DNA of 11,663 nucleotides from assembly GCA_016284485.1 (NCBI GenBank), contig JAEEOX010000082.1, forward strand, positions 1-11,663. The letters are read 5' to 3'. The position numbers and the translations under genes were made by a program. The notes beneath the pieces were generated by a model. The model saw nothing but the letters and a program-made list of their open reading frames with translations. It had not been told where the DNA came from and did no database searches. Shown here in pieces: positions 1 through 5,979 of the stretch. The number at the start of each line of letters is the position of its first letter. Position 1 is the stretch's first letter. The stretch is from Bacillota bacterium (GTDB lineage Bacteria > Bacillota > Clostridia > Peptostreptococcales > Anaerovoracaceae).

Positions 1-43
1 TCGCAATAGTCATGATGTATACAATACATTTCACCTGCGGCAA

Positions 44-72
44 TTGTATTTCTTATGCAGCGGTGGTAATAT
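44..72 (+). promoter_or_regulatory. Candidate sigma-A-type promoter for whiA
   Basis: A -35-like TTGTAT at 44-49 and a -10-like TAATAT at 67-72 are separated by exactly 17 bases. Each hexamer is only a partial match to TTGACA/TATAAT (3/6 and 4/6), so the spacing is the main support. An alternative -10, TACAAT, sits at 20-25, but its -35 would fall at or before the window edge. The 1-135 stretch shows no convincing coding sequence, so whiA may have its own promoter here, although read-through from an upstream gene cannot be excluded. Confidence 0.4.
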
Positions 73-92
73 TTAGTTACACGGAGGCTGGA

Positions 93-116
93 GTGCGCCG
101 GAATACCGGAGGGCAC
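93..116 (+). other. Small hairpin in the whiA leader
   Basis: GTGC (93-96) pairs with GCAC (113-116), and inside it CCGG (98-101) pairs with CCGG (106-109) around an AATA loop, leaving small unpaired bulges. The hairpin ends nine bases before the AAGGAGAG ribosome binding site of whiA (125-132). It could influence translation or mRNA stability. It has no T-tract, so it is not a terminator. Confidence 0.3.
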
Positions 117-135
117 CCAACCGGAAAGGAGAGAC

Positions 136-1092
136 ATGTCATTTTCATCTGAAACCAAGAATGAACTCGCAAGACTCGAAATAGATAAGAAGTGCTGCAT
201 GCTCTCCGAGATCGCTGCCTACATCAGGACTGCGGGAGACATCGAGCTGGACTCAGAGGGCAACTACATGATCGAGCTCCAGACCGATCAGGCAGCCATA
301 GCCAGACATCTTAAGAAACTCATAAAAGAGTATTTTGCGGTGGACTGCGACCTGGAGATCTACGAGGGCGGCGGAGTAGGCCGTAACCGTAAGGCAGTGG
401 GCAACAGTTACCATCTGATCCTGGGCCGCAGGGAGAGAGCGGAGCAGATACTGCGTGAGTGCGGCATCATCAGGATCAGGGGAGGAAGAGACTACCTCTA
501 TGACGGTATTTTTGACGAGCTGGTCAAGGCCAAGTGCGACAGGAAGTCGTACCTGAGGGGAGCCTTTCTGGGAACGGGAACGATGTCCGATCCCGCCAAG
601 TCATATCATCTGGAGTTCGACATACGGACGGAAGGTGTGGCCAATGACCTCAGGAAGGTGATCAATTCCTTTACGGACATGCAGGCCAAGGTGGTGAAGC
701 GTGGGAGCAGATACGTGGTGTACATGAAGAAGGCAGACTACGTGTCGGACATGCTGGCCATAATGGGAGCCTCAGGCAGCATGCTTCAGATGGAGGACAT
801 CAGGATCAAGAAGGGCCTGGTGAGCACTGCCCGGCGGGAGATAAACTGTGATTCCGCGAATCTGGACAGGGCGGTGGATACTTCGCTGAGGCAGGTGGAG
901 GCCATCCGCAGGATCGCAGAGATCAGGGGACTTAAATCCCTTGATCCCAAGCTCAGAGAGGCGGCGGAACTCAGGCTGGAACACCCGGATGTGACCATCG
1001 CAGCCCTGGGAGAGTTGTGCGACCCGCCCCTTAAGAAGTCCGGGATCAACGGGCGTCTCAGGAAACTGGAGGAGATCGCTTCAAAACTGTAG
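136..1092 (+). CDS. whiA: WhiA, DNA-binding sporulation/cell-division regulator
   Basis: WhiA-family protein of 318 residues, the normal family length. The family has a degenerate, non-cutting LAGLIDADG homing-endonuclease fold joined to a C-terminal helix-turn-helix. Here SYLRGAFLGTG (residues 138-148), followed by a SYHLE stretch near 156, matches the family signature of the second half of the LAGLIDADG domain. NCDSANLDRAV (237-247) is the usual linker motif, and residues about 272-315 (LGELCDPPLKKSGINGRLRK at 291-310) are the helix-turn-helix. In Streptomyces WhiA activates sporulation septation genes; in Bacillus it affects division and chromosome segregation while binding the nucleoid. 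The ATG start has an AAGGAGAG site 3-10 bases upstream. In many Bacillota it follows rapZ and yvcK/mgfK, but those genes would lie outside this window. The gene is intact, and the family assignment is firm. Confidence 0.96.
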   Translation: MSFSSETKNELARLEIDKKCCMLSEIAAYIRTAGDIELDSEGNYMIELQTDQAAIARHLKKLIKEYFAVDCDLEIYEGGGVGRNRKAVGNSYHLILGRRERAEQILRECGIIRIRGGRDYLYDGIFDELVKAKCDRKSYLRGAFLGTGTMSDPAKSYHLEFDIRTEGVANDLRKVINSFTDMQAKVVKRGSRYVVYMKKADYVSDMLAIMGASGSMLQMEDIRIKKGLVSTARREINCDSANLDRAVDTSLRQVEAIRRIAEIRGLKSLDPKLREAAELRLEHPDVTIAALGELCDPPLKKSGINGRLRKLEEIASKL

Positions 1093-1103
1093 AGCGACGA
1101 AAT

Positions 1104-1126
1104 CTTGTATCAAAACTTGTACAAAA
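1104..1126 (+). repeat. Tandem imperfect direct repeat over the ATPase promoter -35
   Basis: CTTGTATCAAAA (1104-1115) is followed immediately by CTTGTACAAAA (1116-1126), identical apart from one extra T in the first copy. The second copy supplies the -35 hexamer of the promoter at 1117-1145. The arrangement could be a duplicated operator half-site or simply a local duplication. Confidence 0.5.
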
Positions 1127-1167
1127 TACTAAATGATGATATAATACAATTGCGAGGTGTACAACTT
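1114..1167. repeat. Inverted repeat flanking the -10 of the ATPase promoter
   Basis: AACTTGTACA (1114-1123) and TGTACAACTT (1158-1167) are inverted copies with one mismatch in ten. They are 34 bases apart, and their midpoint falls at the start of the -10 hexamer. The upstream arm overlaps a TTGTACAA palindrome (1117-1124). This geometry would suit a repressor binding on both sides of the start site, but no regulator is identified. Confidence 0.35.
1117..1145 (+). promoter_or_regulatory. Extended -10 promoter of the V-type ATPase operon
   Basis: A perfect TATAAT lies at 1140-1145, preceded by TG one base upstream (1137-1138), which gives an extended -10 (TGnTATAAT). A -35-like TTGTAC lies at 1117-1122, with a 17-base spacer. 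Transcription would start near 1152, leaving a leader of about 108 bases before the first ATPase gene. This is the best promoter in the window. No clear whiA terminator lies upstream of it, so whiA transcripts may also run into the operon. Confidence 0.75.
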
Positions 1168-1237
1168 GAAACGCGGAAGCCGCTTTAAATCTGGACTTCT
1201 GACTGCCGGGGCATACCCGGCTTGCGTTTTAGGATAA
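1166..1237 (+). CDS. Possible 23-residue leader peptide (tentative)
   Basis: A TTG codon at 1166 opens a 23-codon frame ending in TAA at 1235-1237. A GAGGTG ribosome-binding-like site (1154-1159) lies six bases upstream. The predicted peptide begins MKRGSRFKSGLLTAGAYPAC: a basic N-terminus, then a mildly hydrophobic stretch with one cysteine. The frame spans both hairpins of the ATPase leader, as an attenuator leader peptide would. Against it: the start codon is weak, the predicted mRNA 5' end (about 1152) is very close to the binding site, and a frame this short can occur by chance. No function is assigned. Confidence 0.2.
   Translation: MKRGSRFKSGLLTAGAYPACVLG
1173..1186 (+). other. Small GC hairpin in the ATPase leader
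   Basis: GCGG (1173-1176) pairs with CCGC (1180-1183) around an AAG loop and is followed by three T residues. It is short but entirely GC in the stem. It lies downstream of the promoter at 1117-1145, so it would be part of the operon mRNA leader. Confidence 0.3.
1205..1230 (+). terminator. Possible attenuator/terminator hairpin before the ATPase operon
   Basis: GCCGGG (1205-1210) pairs perfectly with CCCGGC (1216-1221) around a GCATA loop, followed by TTGCGTTTT (1222-1230). The six-pair all-GC stem with an interrupted T-rich tail resembles an intrinsic terminator, but the T-tract is poor. Because it lies downstream of the operon promoter, it could be a leaky terminator for whiA read-through, an attenuator, or a stabilising 5' hairpin. 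Confidence 0.35.
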
Positions 1238-1259
1238 GCACTCTGAAAGGAGAATCACC

Positions 1260-1586
1260 GTGTTTAATGAAGAATTGACTGCCATCAGGAAGGCCGAAGA
1301 CGACTCCGAAGCCCTGAAGAAGGACGCGAAGCTCCAGGCCAGGAAGATGGTGGAACAGGCGAGGGCAGAGGCAGAGAAACTGGTCTCCGATGCGGAGGAG
1401 GCCGCGGCGAAGACATATAATTCTCTGATCCAGGAAGGCATGAACGAGGCCGACCAGGAGTATGAAGCCGCCCTTGAACAGGCACGCCTGGATGCCGAGG
1501 AGATGGCCGCCAAGGCTGAAGCCAAAAAAGACCAGGTAATCGATCATATTGTGGAAAGGATAGTGAGATCCGGTGTCGATAGTTAA
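1260..1586 (+). CDS. ntpF: V-type ATPase peripheral stalk subunit (G/H type)
   Basis: Small, highly charged 108-residue protein, almost entirely Ala/Glu/Lys/Arg-rich heptads from residue about 5 to 95 and without membrane segments. This is typical of the coiled-coil stalk subunit called NtpF in E. hirae, subunit G in eukaryotes and AhaH in archaea. It pairs with subunit E to form the outer stators that hold the A/B head against the rotating ring. Sequence alone is low-complexity; the assignment rests on composition, length and position as first gene directly before subunit I, as in the E. hirae operon. The start is GTG, with AAAGGAG at 1246-1252, seven bases upstream; the nearby ATG at 1267 is out of frame. 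Its end overlaps the next gene by 14 bases, implying translational coupling. Confidence 0.85.
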   Translation: MFNEELTAIRKAEDDSEALKKDAKLQARKMVEQARAEAEKLVSDAEEAAAKTYNSLIQEGMNEADQEYEAALEQARLDAEEMAAKAEAKKDQVIDHIVERIVRSGVDS

Positions 1587-3558
1587 GATGCAAAAAATCT
1601 CGGTCATCAGCCTGAAGGAAAACAGGCGTGAGCTTCTGGACAGACTCATCGAACTTGAGGCTGTGGAGCTCAGAGACCAGACATACAAGCTATCGGACGA
1701 TCTTTGGAAGGAAAACGTTTATCCGGACTTTGTCCCGGAGAAAATCGCCTACTTCGAAGGGAAGGTCACCAGAGCCCAGCAGGCACTGGATGTCATCGAT
1801 GAGTACGGCAGGCTCAAGAAGCCGCTGTTCAAGACCAGAAGGATCATCTCTCAGGAGGAGGCTCATTCCATTCCGTCTGCAAAGGGTACTGCAGAGGAGT
1901 TCATCGAGCGCGTCATAGGACTGAATGATAAGCTCAGGCAGGAGAGGGACGAGATCAACAGGATCGACGTCGACAACCTGATGCTGGAACCCTGGAAAGA
2001 CTTCGACGTTCCCCTGGATCAGCTGGAGACCAGAGATACCACAGTTCTCATGGGAGCACTTCCTTCGGTGTTCGATCCGGCATCGCTGGAGCAGACGGTG
2101 GCCGGAGTCACCGACCGCTACGTCATGAAGCAGGTCAGCGAGGACAAGTCCAGAAGATTCCTGGCTCTGATCCTGCCCAAAGACCAGGCGGAGGGAATAG
2201 TGTCAACACTGAAAGACCAGGGACTTCAGCCGCTGGAGCTGAAGGACCGTGAAGGTACGGTCAGTGAGAACATCGGGAAGAATCTGGAGAGAAAGGCTGC
2301 TCTGGAGGACGAGAAAGACGGAGTACTTACCGAGATCGCCGCAATAGCCACCCAGAAAAACGTTATCGAGGATTACTCAGACCTCATGGCGGTGGAGCTG
2401 GAGAAGAGGAAGGCCAGGAACAAACTCCTGAGAACCGACAAGACCTTCTTCCTTGAAGGATGGATACCCGTCAACAAAGAAGAAAAGGTCAAGGTTCTTC
2501 TGGATGAGCTGGGATGCGTTTATGAATTCGAGGATCCCGCAGAGGATGATACTCCTCCGGTGCTCCTCAGAAATCCCAGATTCTTCACACCGCTGGAAGG
2601 CATCACAGAGATGTATTCACTTCCGGCCTACGGAAGCTTCGATCCGACATCCATATTCGCACTCTGGTACATAGTGTTCTTCGGAATGATGTTCAGTGAC
2701 GCGTTCTACGGACTGATCATGATAGTGGTGCTGGGGATCGTCCTCAAGAAATACAACCTTGAGGGGACCATGAAGAAGATGGTGACAATGCTGTTTTACT
2801 GCGGCATATCCACCTTCATCTTCGGAGCCCTGTTCGGGGGCTGGTTCGGAAACGCCATCGAGGTGGTGGCGGAGACATTCTTCGGAAAGACCATAGACAT
2901 CAAGCCGCTGTGGTTCGATCCTTTGGATGACCCGCTGACCCTGCTGCTGATCTCCCTGGTGCTGGGCGTTGCCCACCTGTTCCTGGCTTTGGGAATAGAA
3001 GGGTACCTGCTGCTGAAGGAAGGCAGGGTGGTGGACTTCGTCTGCGACATCCTCCTCTGGTATGACACAGTCATCGGCCTCATCATGTGGCTGGGAGGAG
3101 GAATGATCTCAGAGTCCCTGGTCCCCATAGGCAAGTGGATGTCCATCATCGGCATAGCGGGACTGCTCCTCACCGGAGGACGGGACCGCAAGGGTGTCGG
3201 CAAGATCATCGGAGGTTTCTCAAACGTGTACAACATCACCAGCTGGCTCTCGGATATTTTGTCCTATGCCAGGGTGCTGGCCCTGGGTCTTGCGACCGGA
3301 GCCATAGCTCAGGTGGTGAACACCATGGGAGCCCTGGGCGGAAAGAGCGTCGCAGGCGTGATAATGTTCGTACTGATATTCATCTTCGGACATTTACTGA
3401 ATTTCGCCATCAACGCCCTCGGAGCGTTCATACATTCTGCAAGACTTCAGTTCGTTGAGTTCTTCGGCAAGTTCTTTGTGGACGGCGGAGAGCCCTTCGA
3501 TCCCTACAGAATGAATACCAAGTATGTAAAAGTTGAAGATACAGCAATAAACTCTTAA
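1573..3558 (+). CDS. ntpI: V-type ATPase subunit I (membrane stator, a-subunit homologue)
   Basis: Protein of 661 residues, the usual subunit I length. Residues 1 to about 355 are a soluble, partly coiled-coil cytoplasmic arm that meets the peripheral stalks. From about 360 to the end there are roughly seven or eight hydrophobic membrane segments, forming the two ion half-channels next to the K ring. Two conserved arginines are visible: Arg567 in DILSYARVLALGL, the residue that releases the ion from the K carboxylate, and Arg624 in HSARLQFVEFF. They correspond to the Arg573/Arg629 pair of E. hirae NtpI. The GTG start at 1573 is preferred over the ATG at 1588 because the resulting MSIVKM resembles the family's common MAIVKM N-terminus. 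AAAGGA at 1555-1560 is a somewhat distant ribosome binding site. The gene overlaps the preceding stalk gene by 14 bases. Confidence 0.95.
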   Translation: MSIVKMQKISVISLKENRRELLDRLIELEAVELRDQTYKLSDDLWKENVYPDFVPEKIAYFEGKVTRAQQALDVIDEYGRLKKPLFKTRRIISQEEAHSIPSAKGTAEEFIERVIGLNDKLRQERDEINRIDVDNLMLEPWKDFDVPLDQLETRDTTVLMGALPSVFDPASLEQTVAGVTDRYVMKQVSEDKSRRFLALILPKDQAEGIVSTLKDQGLQPLELKDREGTVSENIGKNLERKAALEDEKDGVLTEIAAIATQKNVIEDYSDLMAVELEKRKARNKLLRTDKTFFLEGWIPVNKEEKVKVLLDELGCVYEFEDPAEDDTPPVLLRNPRFFTPLEGITEMYSLPAYGSFDPTSIFALWYIVFFGMMFSDAFYGLIMIVVLGIVLKKYNLEGTMKKMVTMLFYCGISTFIFGALFGGWFGNAIEVVAETFFGKTIDIKPLWFDPLDDPLTLLLISLVLGVAHLFLALGIEGYLLLKEGRVVDFVCDILLWYDTVIGLIMWLGGGMISESLVPIGKWMSIIGIAGLLLTGGRDRKGVGKIIGGFSNVYNITSWLSDILSYARVLALGLATGAIAQVVNTMGALGGKSVAGVIMFVLIFIFGHLLNFAINALGAFIHSARLQFVEFFGKFFVDGGEPFDPYRMNTKYVKVEDTAINS

Positions 3559-3571
3559 GGAGGCAAGAAAA

Positions 3572-4045
3572 ATGTTAACAGATGGTAACGGATTAGCGTT
3601 ATTAGGAGCTGCCATCGCGGCTTGCGCAGGCTGCGGATCAGGTATGGGTGTCGGTATCGCCGGACAGGCGGCTGCCGGAGTCGTAGCGGGAGATCCCAAA
3701 AAATTCGGTAGATCACTGATCCTTCAGGCTCTTCCCGGAACACAGGGTATTTACGGAGTGGTAATCGCCTTCCTGATCATGGTCAAGACCGGATTCCTGG
3801 GCGGAGCCATGCTGGACCTTACAGTGGCTCAGGGCTGGTATTACCTGGCTGCAGGAGTACCCATCGGAGTCGTAGGATTCGCATCCGGTATCGGACAGGG
3901 CAGAGCTGCAGCTTCAGCTCTTCAGCTCATGGCCAAGCGCCCCGATCAGATGTCAAAGGGTATCATCTACACCGTAATGGTAGAGACATACGCTATTCTG
4001 GCGTTCGTAGTCTCCATCCTTATCTGGCTGAGAATACCTGCATAA
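3572..4045 (+). CDS. ntpK: V-type ATPase subunit K (ion-translocating ring proteolipid), Na+-type
   Basis: 157-residue, very hydrophobic proteolipid with four membrane helices from an internal duplication. It has a single ion-binding glutamate, in the last helix (Glu138 in MVETYAIL), as is usual for V-type K subunits. The Na+ ligands known from the E. hirae K ring (Leu61, Thr64, Gln65, Gln110, Glu139) all have counterparts: Leu54, Thr57 and Gln58 in LPGTQG, Gln109 in GIGQGRAA, and Glu138. Tyr61 also matches the Tyr68 that hydrogen-bonds the glutamate. The likely coupling ion is therefore Na+. An unusually strong AAGGAGG (3557-3563) overlaps the stop codon of ntpI and lies eight bases before the ATG, fitting the need for many copies of this subunit per complex. 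Confidence 0.97.
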   Translation: MLTDGNGLALLGAAIAACAGCGSGMGVGIAGQAAAGVVAGDPKKFGRSLILQALPGTQGIYGVVIAFLIMVKTGFLGGAMLDLTVAQGWYYLAAGVPIGVVGFASGIGQGRAAASALQLMAKRPDQMSKGIIYTVMVETYAILAFVVSILIWLRIPA

Positions 4046-4114
4046 GGCACTGACTGACCAAGTAACAGCGCAAAAGATCAGCGGCGCAGGCCGCAGTGAA
4101 TCAGAGGAATTACC
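4046..4114 (+). other. ntpK-ntpE intergenic gap with hairpin
   Basis: This is the only gap above 20 bases inside the operon. GCGGC (4081-4085) pairs with GCCGC (4090-4094) around a GCAG tetraloop, ending nine bases before the AGAGGA site of ntpE (4103-4108). No T-tract follows, so it is not a terminator. It may mark an mRNA processing or stability boundary that lets K be made in excess. Confidence 0.4.
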
Positions 4115-4738
4115 ATGAGCATAGATAAAATCACATCGACGATCCTTGCCGAGGCTGAGGCGGAGAAGGAAACGATCCTGGCCGAAGCAAAGGAACAGTG
4201 TGACAAGATCATCAGTGAAGCCCGGGCAAAGGCCGACAAGATCACATCTGACATGGTGAAGAAGGGCAACGAGGAGAAGGAAAAGATCGTCGAAAGACGT
4301 CGTTCCGTCGCCGCCATCGACGCCAAGAAGATCACTCTCAAGAAGAAACAGGACATCCTGGACGAGTGCTTCACGGGAGCCATCGACCGGATAGTGAATC
4401 TTCCCAGAGAGGAGTATGTGGATTACCTTGTCAGAGTCGGAGTCAACTCCGAGATGTACGGTGGTCTTCTCACATTCAATCAGAAAGAACACGATTCCGT
4501 AGCTGAAGAGGTCATTCAGAAACTGAATGCGGCCACGGATGAAAGAAGAAAAGAGAAATACGGAGATTTCCCGTATTCGGAGAGGTTCGAGCTGAATCCG
4601 GACAGCGAGCCCATGACGGGCGGCTTCTGGATCAGATACCGTCTCACATATGCCGACAATACCGTGGGCACACAGATAGACATGATCCGCCCAAAGATAG
4701 CGGGAGAGGTATCCAGAGAACTTTTCGGGGAGGAGTAA
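4115..4738 (+). CDS. ntpE: V-type ATPase subunit E (peripheral stalk)
   Basis: 207 residues, a normal length for subunit E. Residues 1 to about 80 form a long charged helix rich in Ala/Glu/Lys, expected to pair with the NtpF-type coiled coil. Residues about 85-207 form the globular part that attaches to the top of the A/B head. The protein is cytoplasmic with no membrane segment. The family is poorly conserved, so the call relies on this architecture together with its position between K and C. The ATG has AGAGGA at 4103-4108. One base separates its stop codon from the ATG of ntpC, and its last codons carry the ribosome binding site of ntpC (4727-4735). Confidence 0.9.
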   Translation: MSIDKITSTILAEAEAEKETILAEAKEQCDKIISEARAKADKITSDMVKKGNEEKEKIVERRRSVAAIDAKKITLKKKQDILDECFTGAIDRIVNLPREEYVDYLVRVGVNSEMYGGLLTFNQKEHDSVAEEVIQKLNAATDERRKEKYGDFPYSERFELNPDSEPMTGGFWIRYRLTYADNTVGTQIDMIRPKIAGEVSRELFGEE

Positions 4739-4739
4739 A

Positions 4740-5663
4740 ATGGCAAGCGATTATATTTTCCCCTGCGTCATAGTGAGGTCCAAGGAAACGGATCTTCTGA
4801 CACATGAGGAGATCCTCAAGCTTACTGAACTCCACTCGGTGCAGGACATCATGAACGTTCTGGCTCTCCACGGCTATGGGGACGGAACGGAACTTGAGAA
4901 CCCCAGAGATTTCGAAAAGATCCTGTCTGACAACCTGGAGGAGACATACAAGGAGGTCTACAGCGTCATCTCAGACGAGAGCGAACTGAACTTCCTCAAG
5001 TACCCCAACGATTACCACAATCTGAAGGTCCTCCTCAAGGCGGAATTCCTCGGGTCCGACGGATCCGACCTTCTCATGGATTCGGGTTCCATACCCAAGG
5101 ATGAGATCACCGATATGGTCAGGAAGAGAGATTTCCTGGGAATGACCGTGGAGATGAGAGGGGCAGTGGAGGACGCCATCGAGCAATTCGCCCGGTCCCA
5201 GGATCCTCAGGAGATCGACATCCGTCTGGACAGAGCCTGCTACAAGGACATGTATCAGGCTGCGGAAGAGTCCGGCAACGAGTTTCTCAAGGGTTACGTC
5301 AGGATGCTGATCGATACCCTGAACGTTAACGCCTACGCCAGACTCAAGGAGGTCGGAAAGCCCGCGGCGTTCTTCAAGAGAGTCTTCCTGGAGGGAGGCG
5401 ATCTTGACGAGAGCGGAGTGGAGCACGAGGTGGCCGACGTCATTACCAAGGTCGGACGCAAGGGCGTGGAGAAGTACCTGGAGGATGAGAGGATGGACTA
5501 CGTCAAGGACGCGCTTTACGTGCCCTTCGGCATAGAGCCCATCGTAGGCTACCTGAGGGCCAAGGAAGCCGAGGTGAAGGACCTCAGAATGATCCTTACC
5601 GGCAAGGTGTCCGGCATGGATGATGAGGCCATTAAAGAAAGGCTGAGGGACACTTATGTATAA
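4740..5663 (+). CDS. ntpC: V-type ATPase subunit C (d-type socket of the central stalk)
   Basis: Soluble, mostly helical protein of 307 residues, slightly shorter than the roughly 320-350 common in the family. Subunit C (AtpC; eukaryotic subunit d) sits as a funnel on the K ring and receives the D/F shaft, so it couples rotation of the head to the membrane ring. Family-like features are an acidic N-terminal helical region with LKYPNDYHNLKVLLKAEFLG at 82-101 and three repeated helical units. GGGGAGGAG at 4727-4735 lies just before the ATG at 4740. Its end overlaps ntpG by eight bases. Confidence 0.92.
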   Translation: MASDYIFPCVIVRSKETDLLTHEEILKLTELHSVQDIMNVLALHGYGDGTELENPRDFEKILSDNLEETYKEVYSVISDESELNFLKYPNDYHNLKVLLKAEFLGSDGSDLLMDSGSIPKDEITDMVRKRDFLGMTVEMRGAVEDAIEQFARSQDPQEIDIRLDRACYKDMYQAAEESGNEFLKGYVRMLIDTLNVNAYARLKEVGKPAAFFKRVFLEGGDLDESGVEHEVADVITKVGRKGVEKYLEDERMDYVKDALYVPFGIEPIVGYLRAKEAEVKDLRMILTGKVSGMDDEAIKERLRDTYV

Positions 5664-5979
5664 GATCGGAGTAATTGGGGACAGAGAATCAGTCCTGGGC
5701 TTCAAAGCCGTGGGTCTGGATGTTTTCCCGACGGATGATCCCTCGGAAGCCAGGAAGACCCTAAAAAAAATAGCAAAGGAAGACTTCGCCATAATCTACA
5801 TCACTGAGCAGATATATCAGTACATCATGGACGAAGTTGCAGAATACAACGACCAGAGACTCCCGGCGATAATCCCAATCCCGGGCAAGGAAGGATCTCT
5901 CGGAATCGGCATCACATCAGTGAAACAGTCGGTGGAGAGAGCGGTCGGAGCAGATATACTCTTTGGAGGTGACAATTGA
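5656..5979 (+). CDS. ntpG: V-type ATPase subunit F (central stalk; NtpG of E. hirae)
   Basis: 107 residues, matching the length of the small central-stalk subunit called F in most organisms and NtpG in E. hirae. The N-terminus MYKIGVIGDRESVLGFKAVG is diagnostic: the GVIGD and F-x-x-x-G pattern begins the Rossmann-like fold. A TEQIYQYI segment near residue 50 and a PIPGKEG motif near 75 follow. The protein binds subunit D and can modulate ATPase activity. It starts inside the end of ntpC (ATG 5656, ntpC stop at 5661-5663), and its stop codon overlaps the start of ntpA. Confidence 0.93.
   Translation: MYKIGVIGDRESVLGFKAVGLDVFPTDDPSEARKTLKKIAKEDFAIIYITEQIYQYIMDEVAEYNDQRLPAIIPIPGKEGSLGIGITSVKQSVERAVGADILFGGDN

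Noticed and set aside
1..135. Tail of an upstream coding gene in the frame open from base 3 to past 135
   Set aside because: The translation is compositionally unlike a conserved protein. It would run out of frame into whiA and carries promoter-like and hairpin sequence, so it is treated as non-coding.
136..1092. LAGLIDADG fold suggesting a homing endonuclease or mobile intron
   Set aside because: The sequence is a standard WhiA with its C-terminal helix-turn-helix. The family's LAGLIDADG domain has lost the catalytic residues, and there is no intron or intein context.
4971..5792. 273-codon open frame on the minus strand opposite ntpC and ntpG
   Set aside because: The plus strand has two clearly recognised ATPase genes with ribosome binding sites here. 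The minus-strand translation shows no recognisable domain and follows from the codon bias of the real genes.
5976..5978. TTG as the start of ntpA
   Set aside because: It is in frame and possible, but the adjacent ATG at 5979 is a stronger codon, sits well relative to GGAGGTGA, and gives the usual one-base stop/start overlap.
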